This document shows positions 1-6,364 of a stretch of DNA of 6,414 nucleotides, piece by piece. Below the pieces are notes generated by a model that had not been told where the DNA came from, ran no database searches, and saw only the letters and a program-made list of their open reading frames with translations. The first letter of the stretch is position 1, and every line of letters begins with the position of its first letter. This DNA is from Candidatus Acetothermia bacterium JdFR-50 (GTDB lineage: Bacteria; Bipolaricaulota; Bipolaricaulia; Bipolaricaulales; Bipolaricaulaceae). A program made the position numbers and the translations under genes. The stretch is from positions 1-6,414 of the forward strand of contig MTNL01000178.1 of the NCBI GenBank assembly GCA_002010365.1, given 5' to 3'.

Positions 1-381
1 GAGGTACTCGTCGAGGCTCCCCCAGCTCCAATCGACCTCGTCCGCCAGCCGCCCGGCGGCGGCCCGCAGCTCCGGAAGGGAGGCCTCAGTGACCGGCGCG
101 GGGGAATAACCGCAGTTCCCGATAACTTCCGTGGTGACGCCCTGAAACACCTTGCTGTCGGCGGTGGGATTCACCAGGAGGGCGAGGTCCGAGTGCCCAT
201 GGATGTCGATGAACCCAGGACAGGCCATGAGGCCCTTTCCGTCCAAGGTTCGGGCGGCCTTGGGGGGAGATCCATGGCCTACCCGCGCGATCCGGCCATC
301 CTCGATCCCGATCCAGCCGTGGAACCACGGCCCACCGCTCCCGTCCACTATGCGGACGTTGTGGATCACGAGGTCGAACAC
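1..381 (-). CDS. N-acyl-D-amino-acid deacylase (D-aminoacylase) family amidohydrolase, N-terminal part
   Basis: The first 127 codons of a metal-dependent amidohydrolase; the rest lies beyond the left edge. Members of this family hydrolyse N-acyl-D-amino acids to free D-amino acids, and some relatives act on hydantoin-like or dipeptide substrates. Numbered from the GTG start, the protein opens with the usual small beta-domain pattern (FDLVIHN, then VDGSG at 12-16). PGFIDIHGHSD follows at 55-65, with the metal-binding His61-x-His63 pair. GVTTEVIGNCG at 81-91 carries Cys90, the cysteine that bridges metal in characterised D-aminoacylases. The GNCG motif separates this group from dihydroorotases and dihydropyrimidinases. 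I chose the GTG at 381 because it gives the family's usual N-terminus and follows an AGGAGGG; an ATG at 399 would add MPKGGK and has no ribosome site. The stop of pus10 is 41 bp upstream on the same strand, so the two are probably co-transcribed. The exact substrate cannot be read from this fragment. Confidence 0.85.
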   Translation of the reverse strand, partial: MFDLVIHNVRIVDGSGGPWFHGWIGIEDGRIARVGHGSPPKAARTLDGKGLMACPGFIDIHGHSDLALLVNPTADSKVFQGVTTEVIGNCGYSPAPVTEASLPELRAAAGRLADEVDWSWGSLDEYL

Positions 382-384
382 CTT

Positions 385-391
385 CCCTCCT
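385..391 (-). promoter_or_regulatory. Shine-Dalgarno site deciding the amidohydrolase start
   Basis: The minus strand reads AGGAGGG here, a near-perfect anti-16S match, three bases before the GTG at 381. Because it lies inside the first codons of the alternative ATG at 399, it argues that the GTG is the real start. The spacing is somewhat short, which leaves some doubt. It is the strongest ribosome site I could find in the window. Confidence 0.55.
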
Positions 392-422
392 TTCGGCATG
401 GCGAAGGTCCGCCGCGCGGGGA

Positions 423-1661
423 TTAAAGCTCGTCCAACACCTCCAGGACGTCCAGCTCCGTGACCCTGGCGGCCGCTCCAAGCAGTTCGGAGAGGCTGGG
501 CCGGGTGCCCCCCTCATCCCCGGAGATGAGCTCCTTCACGTAGAGGCCCCCGTCGCAGAGGATCTCCACCTCCGCCTCGGTGGGGGATAGGAGCCTCCCC
601 GAGATCCCGTGGACGCGCCGCACCCGTACGAGGTCGGCCCGGCGGTGGCGGACCCGAGTGGGGGTCCGCTGGCGAATCTCTCCCACCAGTTCATCCAGCG
701 CTTGCCTGAAGTCATTTTCCTCCACCGGGGCGGCGAAGGAAATCCTGGCCCGGTAGCGCTTCCTGGCCTTGAGGTCCTTCACCTTTCTCACCAGGTCCGG
801 GGGGGCGGGCCGGAGGTCCAGGACTTCTACCCTCTCCGCGGCCGCGCGGTTTATGCGCTCCGCCACGGCCTCCAGGTCCAGGGTGCGGCGGCGAGGACGT
901 CCCACCTCCACCACGAACGGCCGCCCCCGCCCCAGCATCCGGGCGTCCACGTCCTCCCGTCCCGCCCCGTGCAGGTGCCCCCCCTCGCCCCCGCAGGCCT
1001 CCAGGAACGCTGGGAGGATCAGTTCTTCCACAGAAGTGGGATACATCTTCCCCGTGTAGTTACACCGCGGACATCCCTTCCCCCGGCACTCCCGGCAGGG
1101 CCAGTGGGTCTGGGGAATCCCCCGCACCAGCTTCCGGTAGCGCCCGTAGAAGTAGGCGGGGGCGATGTATACCTCTACATCCCCTTTCCACAGGTCCACG
1201 GTGAACCGGACGTGGGGATGGCGGAAATCCACCCGGGCCTCCCTCCCCTCGGCACCGAGGAGCTCCTCGAAGGCCCGACCAAGAGCCCTGTTGACGTCCC
1301 GCTGCAGGGGCTCGGCCCAAGGCGAGGGAAACCTTTTCCGCAGGAAATCCTCAACCGCCTCGTGGTAGGGGGAGAGGTGAACCCCGAAGAGGAAGGTCTC
1401 GAACTCATATCCCCGCACAAGCTCCAGGGCCTTCCGGGCGAACCCCTCCGCCTGGACGAATACATCGTCACAGACCCAACAATGCCCGGGCTCGGCGGGC
1501 TCCTCACCCCTCTCCAGGGCCCACACAACCCGCAGGGCCCTGCCCCGCTCGGAGTTCGTCAGCCCCTTCCCAAGCCGGGCGAACCGGCGCCCCAAGCACG
1601 TGTCGCAGATCGGTCCCGCGGAGAGCAGCTCGAACGCACGCTCCAACGCTTCCATCGACAC
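423..1661 (-). CDS. pus10: tRNA pseudouridine synthase Pus10 (archaeal/eukaryotic family)
   Basis: A complete 412-aa Pus10, the enzyme that isomerises uridine to pseudouridine at position 54 and/or 55 of the tRNA T-arm. The N-terminus has two CxxC pairs, Cys19/Cys22 and Cys61/Cys64, matching the zinc site of the accessory THUMP-containing domain, which spans roughly residues 1-180. A second cysteine knuckle, CRECRGKGCPRC at 189-200, precedes YPTSVEELI. The catalytic motif HGAGREDVDARMLG is at 231-244; Asp237 in GRED is the expected nucleophile by analogy with other pseudouridine synthases. Tyr303 in KRYRA fits the conserved active-site tyrosine. The C-terminus keeps RTPTRVRHRRADL (332-344) and GLYVKELISGDEGGTRPS (372-389). 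Length and motif order agree with archaeal Pus10. The start is a GTG at 1661 with ATG two codons later (1655); neither has a convincing ribosome site. Pus10 is not a usual bacterial enzyme (bacteria use TruB for Psi55), so its place among bacterial genes suggests transfer from archaea. The reading frame is intact and composition resembles its neighbours. Confidence 0.95.
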   Translation of the reverse strand: MSMEALERAFELLSAGPICDTCLGRRFARLGKGLTNSERGRALRVVWALERGEEPAEPGHCWVCDDVFVQAEGFARKALELVRGYEFETFLFGVHLSPYHEAVEDFLRKRFPSPWAEPLQRDVNRALGRAFEELLGAEGREARVDFRHPHVRFTVDLWKGDVEVYIAPAYFYGRYRKLVRGIPQTHWPCRECRGKGCPRCNYTGKMYPTSVEELILPAFLEACGGEGGHLHGAGREDVDARMLGRGRPFVVEVGRPRRRTLDLEAVAERINRAAAERVEVLDLRPAPPDLVRKVKDLKARKRYRARISFAAPVEENDFRQALDELVGEIRQRTPTRVRHRRADLVRVRRVHGISGRLLSPTEAEVEILCDGGLYVKELISGDEGGTRPSLSELLGAAARVTELDVLEVLDEL

Positions 1662-1671
1662 GAAAGCTTAA

Positions 1672-1702
1672 CCCCAGATGGGAAAGCGGCCCAGCATTGG
1701 GG
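1672..1702 (-). other. Imperfect hairpin just upstream of pus10
   Basis: An inverted repeat in the 65-bp gap between the HD-GYP gene and pus10. Outer arms CCCCA/TGGGG (5 bp) and inner arms TGGG/CCCA (4 bp) are separated by a small internal loop and closed by a 7-base loop. There is no T-run after it, so it does not look like a classical intrinsic terminator. It ends ten bases before the pus10 GTG and contains the only GGGG near that start, so it could mask a weak ribosome site or be chance. Read directly from the sequence; function not known. Confidence 0.3.
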
Positions 1703-1941
1703 AACGTGAGACCTGGCAGGAATCGCTCAGTGCGCGGACGCGGCGTCGAACCGAACCCCCCTTTCCCGGAAAAGCCGTAGGCAAGCGTCCACCGCTTGGG
1801 GATCGTAAAGGATGCCGCGGTTGTCCGCGATTTCTCCCAGGGCCGTGTCCAACTCCAGGGCCGAGCGGTAAGGCCGGTGATGGAAAGTGGCTTCCACCAC
1901 GTCCGCCACCGCCAAGATCCGGGCCTTGAGGATGATCTCGT

Positions 1942-1948
1942 CCCCCCC
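1942..1948 (-). repeat. G7 homopolymer with apparent one-base insertion
   Basis: The coding strand has seven G residues here. With six, the HD frame ending GYPRRLRG continues directly as DEIILKARILAVADVVEA, the expected HD-GYP sequence. With seven, the frame shifts. Homopolymer runs of this kind are prone to polymerase slippage and to base-calling errors, so this site is either a real mutation or an artefact. Confidence 0.65.
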
Positions 1949-2184
1949 GCAGCCTTCGGGGGTACCCTGAGCCGTCCAACCTCTCGTGATGTTGCAGCGC
2001 CATCCCAGCCACGGGCCAGGGAAAATGCACCCTTTTGAGGATCTTGTGGCCGACGATGGTGTGTTGATCCACCAACGCGCGTTCCGTAGCGGTAAGGGGG
2101 GTGGGCTTTGAGAGGATTTCCGTGGGAATGGAGAGCTTTCCCACATCGTGTAATAGACCACCGAAGTAGATGCCGCGGACCTCG

Positions 2185-2195
2185 TTCGAATTAGA
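2185..2195 (-). other. Apparent one-base deletion in the HD-GYP coding sequence
   Basis: Upstream of this point the frame reads AIAQELGL, the standard helix before the HD motif. Downstream, the expected sequence NEVRGIYFGGLLHDVGK continues only in another frame. Adding a single base near 2192-2193 would give ELGLNSNEVRGIYFGG, which fits the family well. No homopolymer is present here, so simple slippage is a less obvious cause than at the G7 run. Confidence 0.65.
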
Positions 2196-2593
2196 CCCAG
2201 CTCTTGGGCGATGGCTTGGGAGAGTGCGGCCATGTGGACCTGGTGACGTGCAGTGTAAGGGTCCCTCACCTCGACCGCCACGGAGAAGGCGTGTACCACC
2301 TCTTCCAACAGTTTTCCCAAACGGTGGAAGGTCTCTTTCCTGTCGGTGACGTCGCGGATGATCCCGGTAAACCGTAAACCCTCACGGCTTCGCCAGCGGG
2401 CGATGGACATCTCGACAGTGACTTCCAGTCCATCCCGGCGTAGGCAGGAAACTTCTTGAAAATCTCTCAATCCCACTTCGGCGCCCATTTTCAAAACACG
2501 GCTAAATGCGGAGACGAACTTCTTTCCATACTGGCGGGGGATGAGAAGCGTGAGGGACTTGCCCATAATTTCTTCCCGTTTGTATCCGAAAAG

Positions 2594-2596
2594 CTA
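2594..2596 (-). other. In-frame amber (TAG) codon in the second PAS domain
   Basis: The frame is the same on both sides of this TAG: WNEGAT before it and LFGYKREEIMGKS after it, a typical PAS-core sequence in which glutamine, lysine or glutamate is common at the interrupted position. One base change from CAG, AAG or GAG would explain it. If it stops translation, the product is about 190 aa with one whole PAS domain and part of the second. Confidence 0.85.
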
Positions 2597-3172
2597 GGTG
2601 GCCCCCTCGTTCCAGTCCACCACTTTGGCCTCGGCATCCACGGTGACGATGGCATCCTTAATCGACTGGACCATCGAGCGGTACCGTTCCTCGCTTTCCC
2701 GCAACGTCTCGATGAGCTTGACCTTTTCCGTCAGATCTATCAGGGTGCCGATGGCTACGGGACGTCCGCGGAAAGTGATGCGGCGCCCGAAGATCTCCCC
2801 GTGGATCACGGTGCCGTCCTTCCGGATCCCCCGGGCGGTATAACGAGCTGTCTCCGCCTCTCCCTTCAGGCGCCGGCGTACGTTTTCCTCCACCAGCGCC
2901 CGATCCGCGGGATTGACGAGATCCAAAAGACCTAACTTGCCCACGATTTCTTCGGGTTTGTAAGCGAAGATCTCCGCGAAGGCGCGGTTCACGTAAACGG
3001 ACTTGAAATCCTGGATCAAGTAGGCACCCACCGGGGAAGCTTCGATGAGGATGCGAAAAAGCTCTTCGGACTCCCTAAGCTCCTCCAGTTCCCGCGAGAG
3101 CTGCTCAAACTCCTTTTCGTGATCTGAGGGGAACGTTCCCTTGCCGCTTCTGTGATCTCCCTCCATTATAAG

Positions 3173-3176
3173 CCTC
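3173..3176 (-). promoter_or_regulatory. Ribosome-binding site of the PAS-HD-GYP gene
   Basis: The minus strand reads GAGG six bases before the ATG at 3166, a modest but well-placed Shine-Dalgarno match that supports this start. It lies in the 44-bp, comparatively A+T-rich gap after the mutS stop codon. Confidence 0.45.
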
Positions 3177-3210
3177 AGTTTAGTTCGAAATACAAGCTAT
3201 TGGCAAATGA

Positions 3211-5721
3211 CTAACGGCCTCCCCACCGCTCCTTCCAGCGAAAGAGGAGCTCGAGGGCCTCGAGGGGAGTAAGACGTTCGGGGGAGAGTTTCCGCAACTC
3301 CTCCACGAGGGGATGTGACTCTGGGGTATAGAAAGGCAGTGCCAATTGATGGCCTTTCTTTTGGCGCGATCTCGCTTTTTTTTCTTCCCGTTCCAAATGT
3401 TCGAGCATCCGCTCGGCCTCGCGCAGGACATCCTCGGGGAGCTCGGCGAGCCTTGCCACCTGAACCCCATAGCTCCGCTCCGATACCCCAGGGATCACCC
3501 GGTGGAGGAAGATCACCTCACCCTTCCATTCCCGCACCGCTGCGTGGAGGTTCACCACTCCCGGAATCTCTTCCGCCAGTCGGGTGAGCTCCCGGTAATG
3601 GGTGGCGAAGAGGGTTTTGCATCCCACCCGTTCCACCAAATACCGGGCAATGGCCCACGCCAGGGCCATCCCGTCGTAGGTGCTGGTCCCCCGGCCCAGC
3701 TCGTCCAGGATCACCAGCGAGCGCTCCGTGGCCCCCGCGAGAATGGTCGCCGCCTCCCGCATCTCCGCCATGAAGGTGGAGAGCCCCCCCGAGAGGGCGT
3801 CGGTAGCCCCCACCCGTGTGTAAATCTTGTCGAAGATGGGGAGCTCCGCTTCCTTGGCGGGGACGAAGGAACCCATTTGGGCCAGCAGGGCGATCAAGGC
3901 CACCTGCCGCAGAAACACGGACTTCCCTGCCATGTTCGGCCCGGTGACCACGGCGAGCTTGATCTTCTCATCCATCGCCAGATCGTTGGGCACGAAATCA
4001 CAAATCCTCTCCACCATCGGATGCCGGCCTTCGCGGATGATGATCCGGGGGGAGCCGGTGAAGCGTGGCCGCTGCCAGCCGTATTTCTGGGCGGCCGCTG
4101 CCAGGGACCGCAGCACATCCACCTCCGCCAGGGCCTCCCCTAGGCGCCGCAGCCGCGGAAGCTCCCCCCGTATGCGTTCCAAAACCCTTTCATAGAGGGA
4201 AAGCTCCAGTTCCTTTGCCCGGGCCTCGGCCTGGGCGAGCTCATCGGCCAGGGACTCCAGCTCCGGAGAGGTAAAACGCTCCACCCCTTTCAAGGTTTGC
4301 CGCCGGCGCCACTCCGCGGGGACCTTGGGAAGGTGGGGCTTGGTGAGCTCAAAGAAGTAACCCAGGACCTGGTTGTAACTCACCCTGAGGGTGGGGATCC
4401 CCGTGCGCTCTCTTTCTCTACGCTCCAAGGAAGCGATGGCACCGCGAAGCTCCGCCGCCTTCTTCCTCAACGCATCGAGTTGTGGAGAGTAACCCTCCCG
4501 AACGAGCCCTCCATCCTCGGGATTCGGTGGAGGCGAATCCGCCAGGAAACGTTCGAGCTCATCAGCGATATCCAGGGGAGCTTCCTCGACGGTCGAGAGA
4601 TCGGCCTCAAGAAGGGAAGCTCTGCGGGGCAGATTTCGCAGGATTTCCACGATCCGGGGAAGCGCCCGAAACGTTCGCCGCAAGAGGGCAAGGTCCAACG
4701 GGGACGCCCTCCCGACCCCGATCCGCCCCAGTAAACGAGGGAGATCGCACGTGCTCCGCAGGGCCTCGCCGAGCTCCTCCAGTTCCCAGGAACCCGCGAG
4801 GGCCTCCACCGCCTCCAGCCGTTCCTCTATGGCGCCGCGGTCCCGTAAAGGATGCAGGAGCCAACGGCGCAAAAGCCTCTTTCCCATGGGAGTTTTGGTG
4901 TGATCGAGGACGGAGAAGAGGGTGATTTTTGATTCTGGCCGTAAGGGTTCGGTGAGCTCCAATCCCCGTTGGGTGAAGAAATCCAGCTCGATGGAGTCCA
5001 CAAGCCCCCACGGCTTAGGAGGAGTGAGGTGCTCCACCGAATGGAGGGTTTCCCGAAGGTAGGTCAGGACAGCCCCGGCGGCCCGGGACGCCAGGGGCTT
5101 TTCCTTCAGCAGGGGCAAACTCCCGAACCTCTCCCACAGGAACCTCTCGGAAAAGGCGGAGAGCGGGAGCTCGGTGCGGACGCCCGGCACGAAGGAAGGC
5201 ACCTCGATGCCTTGTGGCATGAGGACCTCCCGGATCCCCAGCCGAGAAATCACCTGTTCCAACTCGTCCTCCCGGATTTCCGCCACCCAGAACTCGCCGC
5301 TCGCGACCTCACACCAAGCCAGGCCAATGCAACCCCCTTCCCGAAGGAAGGCCAGGAGGAAGGCGTCCGTTTCCGCCTCAAGACCTTCCTCCTCCAGGAC
5401 CGTCCCTGGGGTGAGAACCCGCACCACCCCACGCTTGAGAAGTTTTTTTCCCGGGCCGGGGCGCTCGAGCTGGTCACACAACGCCACCTTGAAACCCTTC
5501 TTCAGGAGTCTTTGGATGTAGACGTCGGCCTTTCTCACCGGCACCCCGGCCATGGGATGTCCGTCCCGTTGCGTGAGCGCGATTTCCAGCTCCCGGGCCA
5601 CTATCTCGGCATCCTCAAAGAAGGTCTCGTAAAAGTCCCCCAAATGGAAGAAGAGGATGGCGTCGGGGTAGCGGGCCTTCGCCTCGTGATACTGGCGCAT
5701 CATGGGGGTCAATTCCGCCAT
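3211..5721 (-). CDS. mutS: DNA mismatch repair protein MutS
   Basis: An intact 836-aa bacterial MutS, close in length to the Thermus aquaticus (811) and E. coli (853) proteins. It recognises base mismatches and small loops behind the replication fork and recruits MutL in an ATP-dependent way. The N-terminal mismatch-reading domain has GDFYE, with Phe30 and Glu32 as the wedge and contact residues. The connector, lever and clamp domains follow (about 120-560). The ATPase domain has Walker A GPNMAGKS at 594-601 (Lys600), the STFMAEM loop, Walker B LVILDELGRGTST with Asp673-Glu674, and FATHYREL. The C-terminal tail ends in the family's usual LTPLEALELLFRWKER helix. The ATG at 5721 gives the normal start, before TPMMRQYHEAK, but has no ribosome site; a TATACT lies nine bases ahead of it, so the mRNA may be leaderless. 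An A8 run (3376-3383) and an A7 run (5443-5449) are slippage-prone. MutL is not in the window. Confidence 0.97.
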   Translation of the reverse strand: MAELTPMMRQYHEAKARYPDAILFFHLGDFYETFFEDAEIVARELEIALTQRDGHPMAGVPVRKADVYIQRLLKKGFKVALCDQLERPGPGKKLLKRGVVRVLTPGTVLEEEGLEAETDAFLLAFLREGGCIGLAWCEVASGEFWVAEIREDELEQVISRLGIREVLMPQGIEVPSFVPGVRTELPLSAFSERFLWERFGSLPLLKEKPLASRAAGAVLTYLRETLHSVEHLTPPKPWGLVDSIELDFFTQRGLELTEPLRPESKITLFSVLDHTKTPMGKRLLRRWLLHPLRDRGAIEERLEAVEALAGSWELEELGEALRSTCDLPRLLGRIGVGRASPLDLALLRRTFRALPRIVEILRNLPRRASLLEADLSTVEEAPLDIADELERFLADSPPPNPEDGGLVREGYSPQLDALRKKAAELRGAIASLERRERERTGIPTLRVSYNQVLGYFFELTKPHLPKVPAEWRRRQTLKGVERFTSPELESLADELAQAEARAKELELSLYERVLERIRGELPRLRRLGEALAEVDVLRSLAAAAQKYGWQRPRFTGSPRIIIREGRHPMVERICDFVPNDLAMDEKIKLAVVTGPNMAGKSVFLRQVALIALLAQMGSFVPAKEAELPIFDKIYTRVGATDALSGGLSTFMAEMREAATILAGATERSLVILDELGRGTSTYDGMALAWAIARYLVERVGCKTLFATHYRELTRLAEEIPGVVNLHAAVREWKGEVIFLHRVIPGVSERSYGVQVARLAELPEDVLREAERMLEHLEREEKKARSRQKKGHQLALPFYTPESHPLVEELRKLSPERLTPLEALELLFRWKERWGGR
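3376..3383 (-). repeat. A8 homopolymer in the mutS 3' coding region
   Basis: The coding strand carries eight consecutive A residues within codons for the EREEKKARSRQKK segment. In a G+C-rich gene this is conspicuous. Loss or gain of one A would replace the last ~50 residues, including the C-terminal helices, and leave the ATPase core intact. Confidence 0.7.
5443..5449 (-). repeat. A7 homopolymer in the mutS 5' coding region
   Basis: The coding strand has seven A residues in the codons of the GKKLLKRG segment, about 92 residues into the protein. A slippage here would truncate MutS inside its first domain and abolish mismatch repair. The frame in this sequence is intact. Confidence 0.7.
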
Positions 5722-5730
5722 GGCCGAACA

Positions 5731-5736
5731 AGTATA
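5731..5736 (-). promoter_or_regulatory. Candidate -10 box for mutS
   Basis: The minus strand reads TATACT, five of six matches to the bacterial -10 consensus, with nine bases between it and the mutS ATG. Transcription would begin within two or three bases of the start codon, giving an essentially leaderless mRNA. This agrees with the absence of a Shine-Dalgarno site. No good -35 hexamer was found at the usual spacing, so the call is tentative. Confidence 0.35.
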
Positions 5737-5770
5737 GCCGTTTGGAGAGAAAGCTCCCGGGGGGAAACAC

Positions 5771-5799
5771 TTGAGCTCGGCGGAGAAGGATGATAATTT
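5771..5799 (+). promoter_or_regulatory. Candidate promoter for pgsA
   Basis: A TTGAGC at 5771-5776 resembles a -35 box. It is followed either by GATAAT at 5792-5797 (15-base spacer) or, overlapping it, TAATTT at 5794-5799 (17-base spacer). With the second, the transcription start would fall at or next to the A of the ATG at 5806, again a leaderless arrangement. The only purine-rich ribosome-site-like stretch (GGAGAAGG, 5782-5789) is too far upstream for that ATG. Confidence 0.4.
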
Positions 5800-5805
5800 G
5801 GGACC

Positions 5806-6354
5806 ATGATTTGGAACGTTCCCAATGGTCTCACCTTAGCGCGGGTCCTGTTGATCCCGTTGTTCCTCTTTTTTCTCTACTCCGAACACCCCCTTTTTGG
5901 CATCTTCGCATTGGCCATCTTCGCCATCGCCGCTGCCACCGACGCCGTGGATGGATATTTGGCCCGCAGCCGTGCCCAGACGACCCCGTTTGGCCAGTTC
6001 ATGGACCCCATCGCCGACAAGATCCTGGTGATGGCGGCGCTGGTTTCGTTTGTAGAACTGGGGGAACTCCCCGGGATCCCCGTGATCGCTATCTTGGCCC
6101 GGGAATTTTTGGTGACAGGGCTGAGGATCTTGGCGGTAGGACAGGGTATCGCAGTACCCGCGTCCCCTTTGGGTAAGCTCAAGACCATCTCCCACGTAGC
6201 GTTGGTGCTCGTGATCCTCGTGGGACGGCATTTCGGCCTGGGCACAATAGGACCAGAGCTCAAAATGGCCTTTCTGTACTTGGCCCTGCTTCTCGCCCTT
6301 GTCTCCGGCGGGGAGTATTTCTGGCGCGCCCGCGCCGTGTTCGCGGAGCGCTGA
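5806..6354 (+). CDS. pgsA: CDP-diacylglycerol--glycerol-3-phosphate 3-phosphatidyltransferase
   Basis: A complete 182-aa integral membrane enzyme of the CDP-alcohol phosphatidyltransferase family, of normal length. It joins CDP-diacylglycerol and sn-glycerol 3-phosphate to make phosphatidylglycerophosphate and CMP, the committed step to phosphatidylglycerol and cardiolipin, at the cytoplasmic membrane. The family signature D-x2-D-G-x2-A-R-x8-G-x3-D-x3-D is exact: Asp46, Asp49, Gly50, Ala53, Arg54, Gly63, Asp67 and Asp71. The N-terminal NVPNGLTLARVLLIPLF, the REFLVTGLR segment (99-107) and the GKLKT motif (123-127) point to PgsA rather than other family members. About six hydrophobic segments are visible, near 11-24, 31-48, 73-86, 90-110, 127-140 and 151-168. 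The ATG at 5806 lacks a strong ribosome site. It is divergent from mutS across 84 bp. A related activity, such as phosphatidylinositol-phosphate synthase, is less likely from these motifs. Confidence 0.95.
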   Translation: MIWNVPNGLTLARVLLIPLFLFFLYSEHPLFGIFALAIFAIAAATDAVDGYLARSRAQTTPFGQFMDPIADKILVMAALVSFVELGELPGIPVIAILAREFLVTGLRILAVGQGIAVPASPLGKLKTISHVALVLVILVGRHFGLGTIGPELKMAFLYLALLLALVSGGEYFWRARAVFAER

Positions 6355-6364
6355 GAGCACTTCT

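Larger units (their letters stand above)
1727..3166 (-). pseudogene. PAS-PAS-HD-GYP sensor / c-di-GMP phosphodiesterase, broken by one stop and two frameshifts
   Basis: About 480 codons of a soluble signalling protein with no membrane segment. It starts with a short charged coiled-coil (residues ~16-37), then a PAS domain (~38-150). A second PAS domain starts near 160 and ends in IIRDVTDRKE. HD-GYP domains hydrolyse cyclic di-GMP; the PAS domains would sense a ligand or redox state. Three lesions interrupt it. An in-frame TAG (2594-2596) falls in PAS 2 between WNEGAT and LFGYKREEI. A one-base loss near 2185-2195 follows QELGL. A one-base gain in a G7 run (1942-1948) follows GYPRRLRG and restores the frame. 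Reading across them keeps the HD-GYP residues: His in YTARH, LLHDVGK, HTIVGH, QHHERLDGSGYP and the Asp of AVADVVEA. This argues for very recent decay or for sequence errors. The ATG at 3166 has GAGG six bases upstream and lies 44 bp after the mutS stop, so the two genes are likely co-transcribed. Confidence 0.85.

Noticed and set aside
397..399. ATG at 399 as the start of the amidohydrolase
   Set aside because: It would add six residues (MPKGGK) encoded by the ribosome-binding sequence itself; the GTG at 381 gives the usual family N-terminus.
609..1709. A 366-codon open frame on the plus strand opposite pus10
   Set aside because: It is Pro/Gly/Arg-rich shadow sequence antisense to an unmistakable Pus10 in G+C-rich DNA, with no recognisable motif.
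1668..2144. A 158-codon minus-strand frame containing the HD-GYP core, as an independent gene
   Set aside because: Its start lies inside the HD motif and its last third is out of frame; it is the middle piece of the broken PAS-HD-GYP gene.
1727..2566. A 279-codon minus-strand frame as a separate shorter gene
   Set aside because: It begins in the middle of a PAS domain directly after the TAG and is scrambled between about 2190 and 1949, so it is a fragment of the same gene.
3165..3170. Perfect TATAAT on the minus strand
   Set aside because: It overlaps the ATG of the PAS gene, so a transcript from it would begin after the start codon, and no good -35 box is present at normal spacing.
5790..6176. 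ATG at 5790 preceded by GGAGAAGG, opening a 128-codon plus-strand frame
   Set aside because: The ribosome-site match is tempting, but the frame overlaps pgsA out of phase and its product is low-complexity with no family features.
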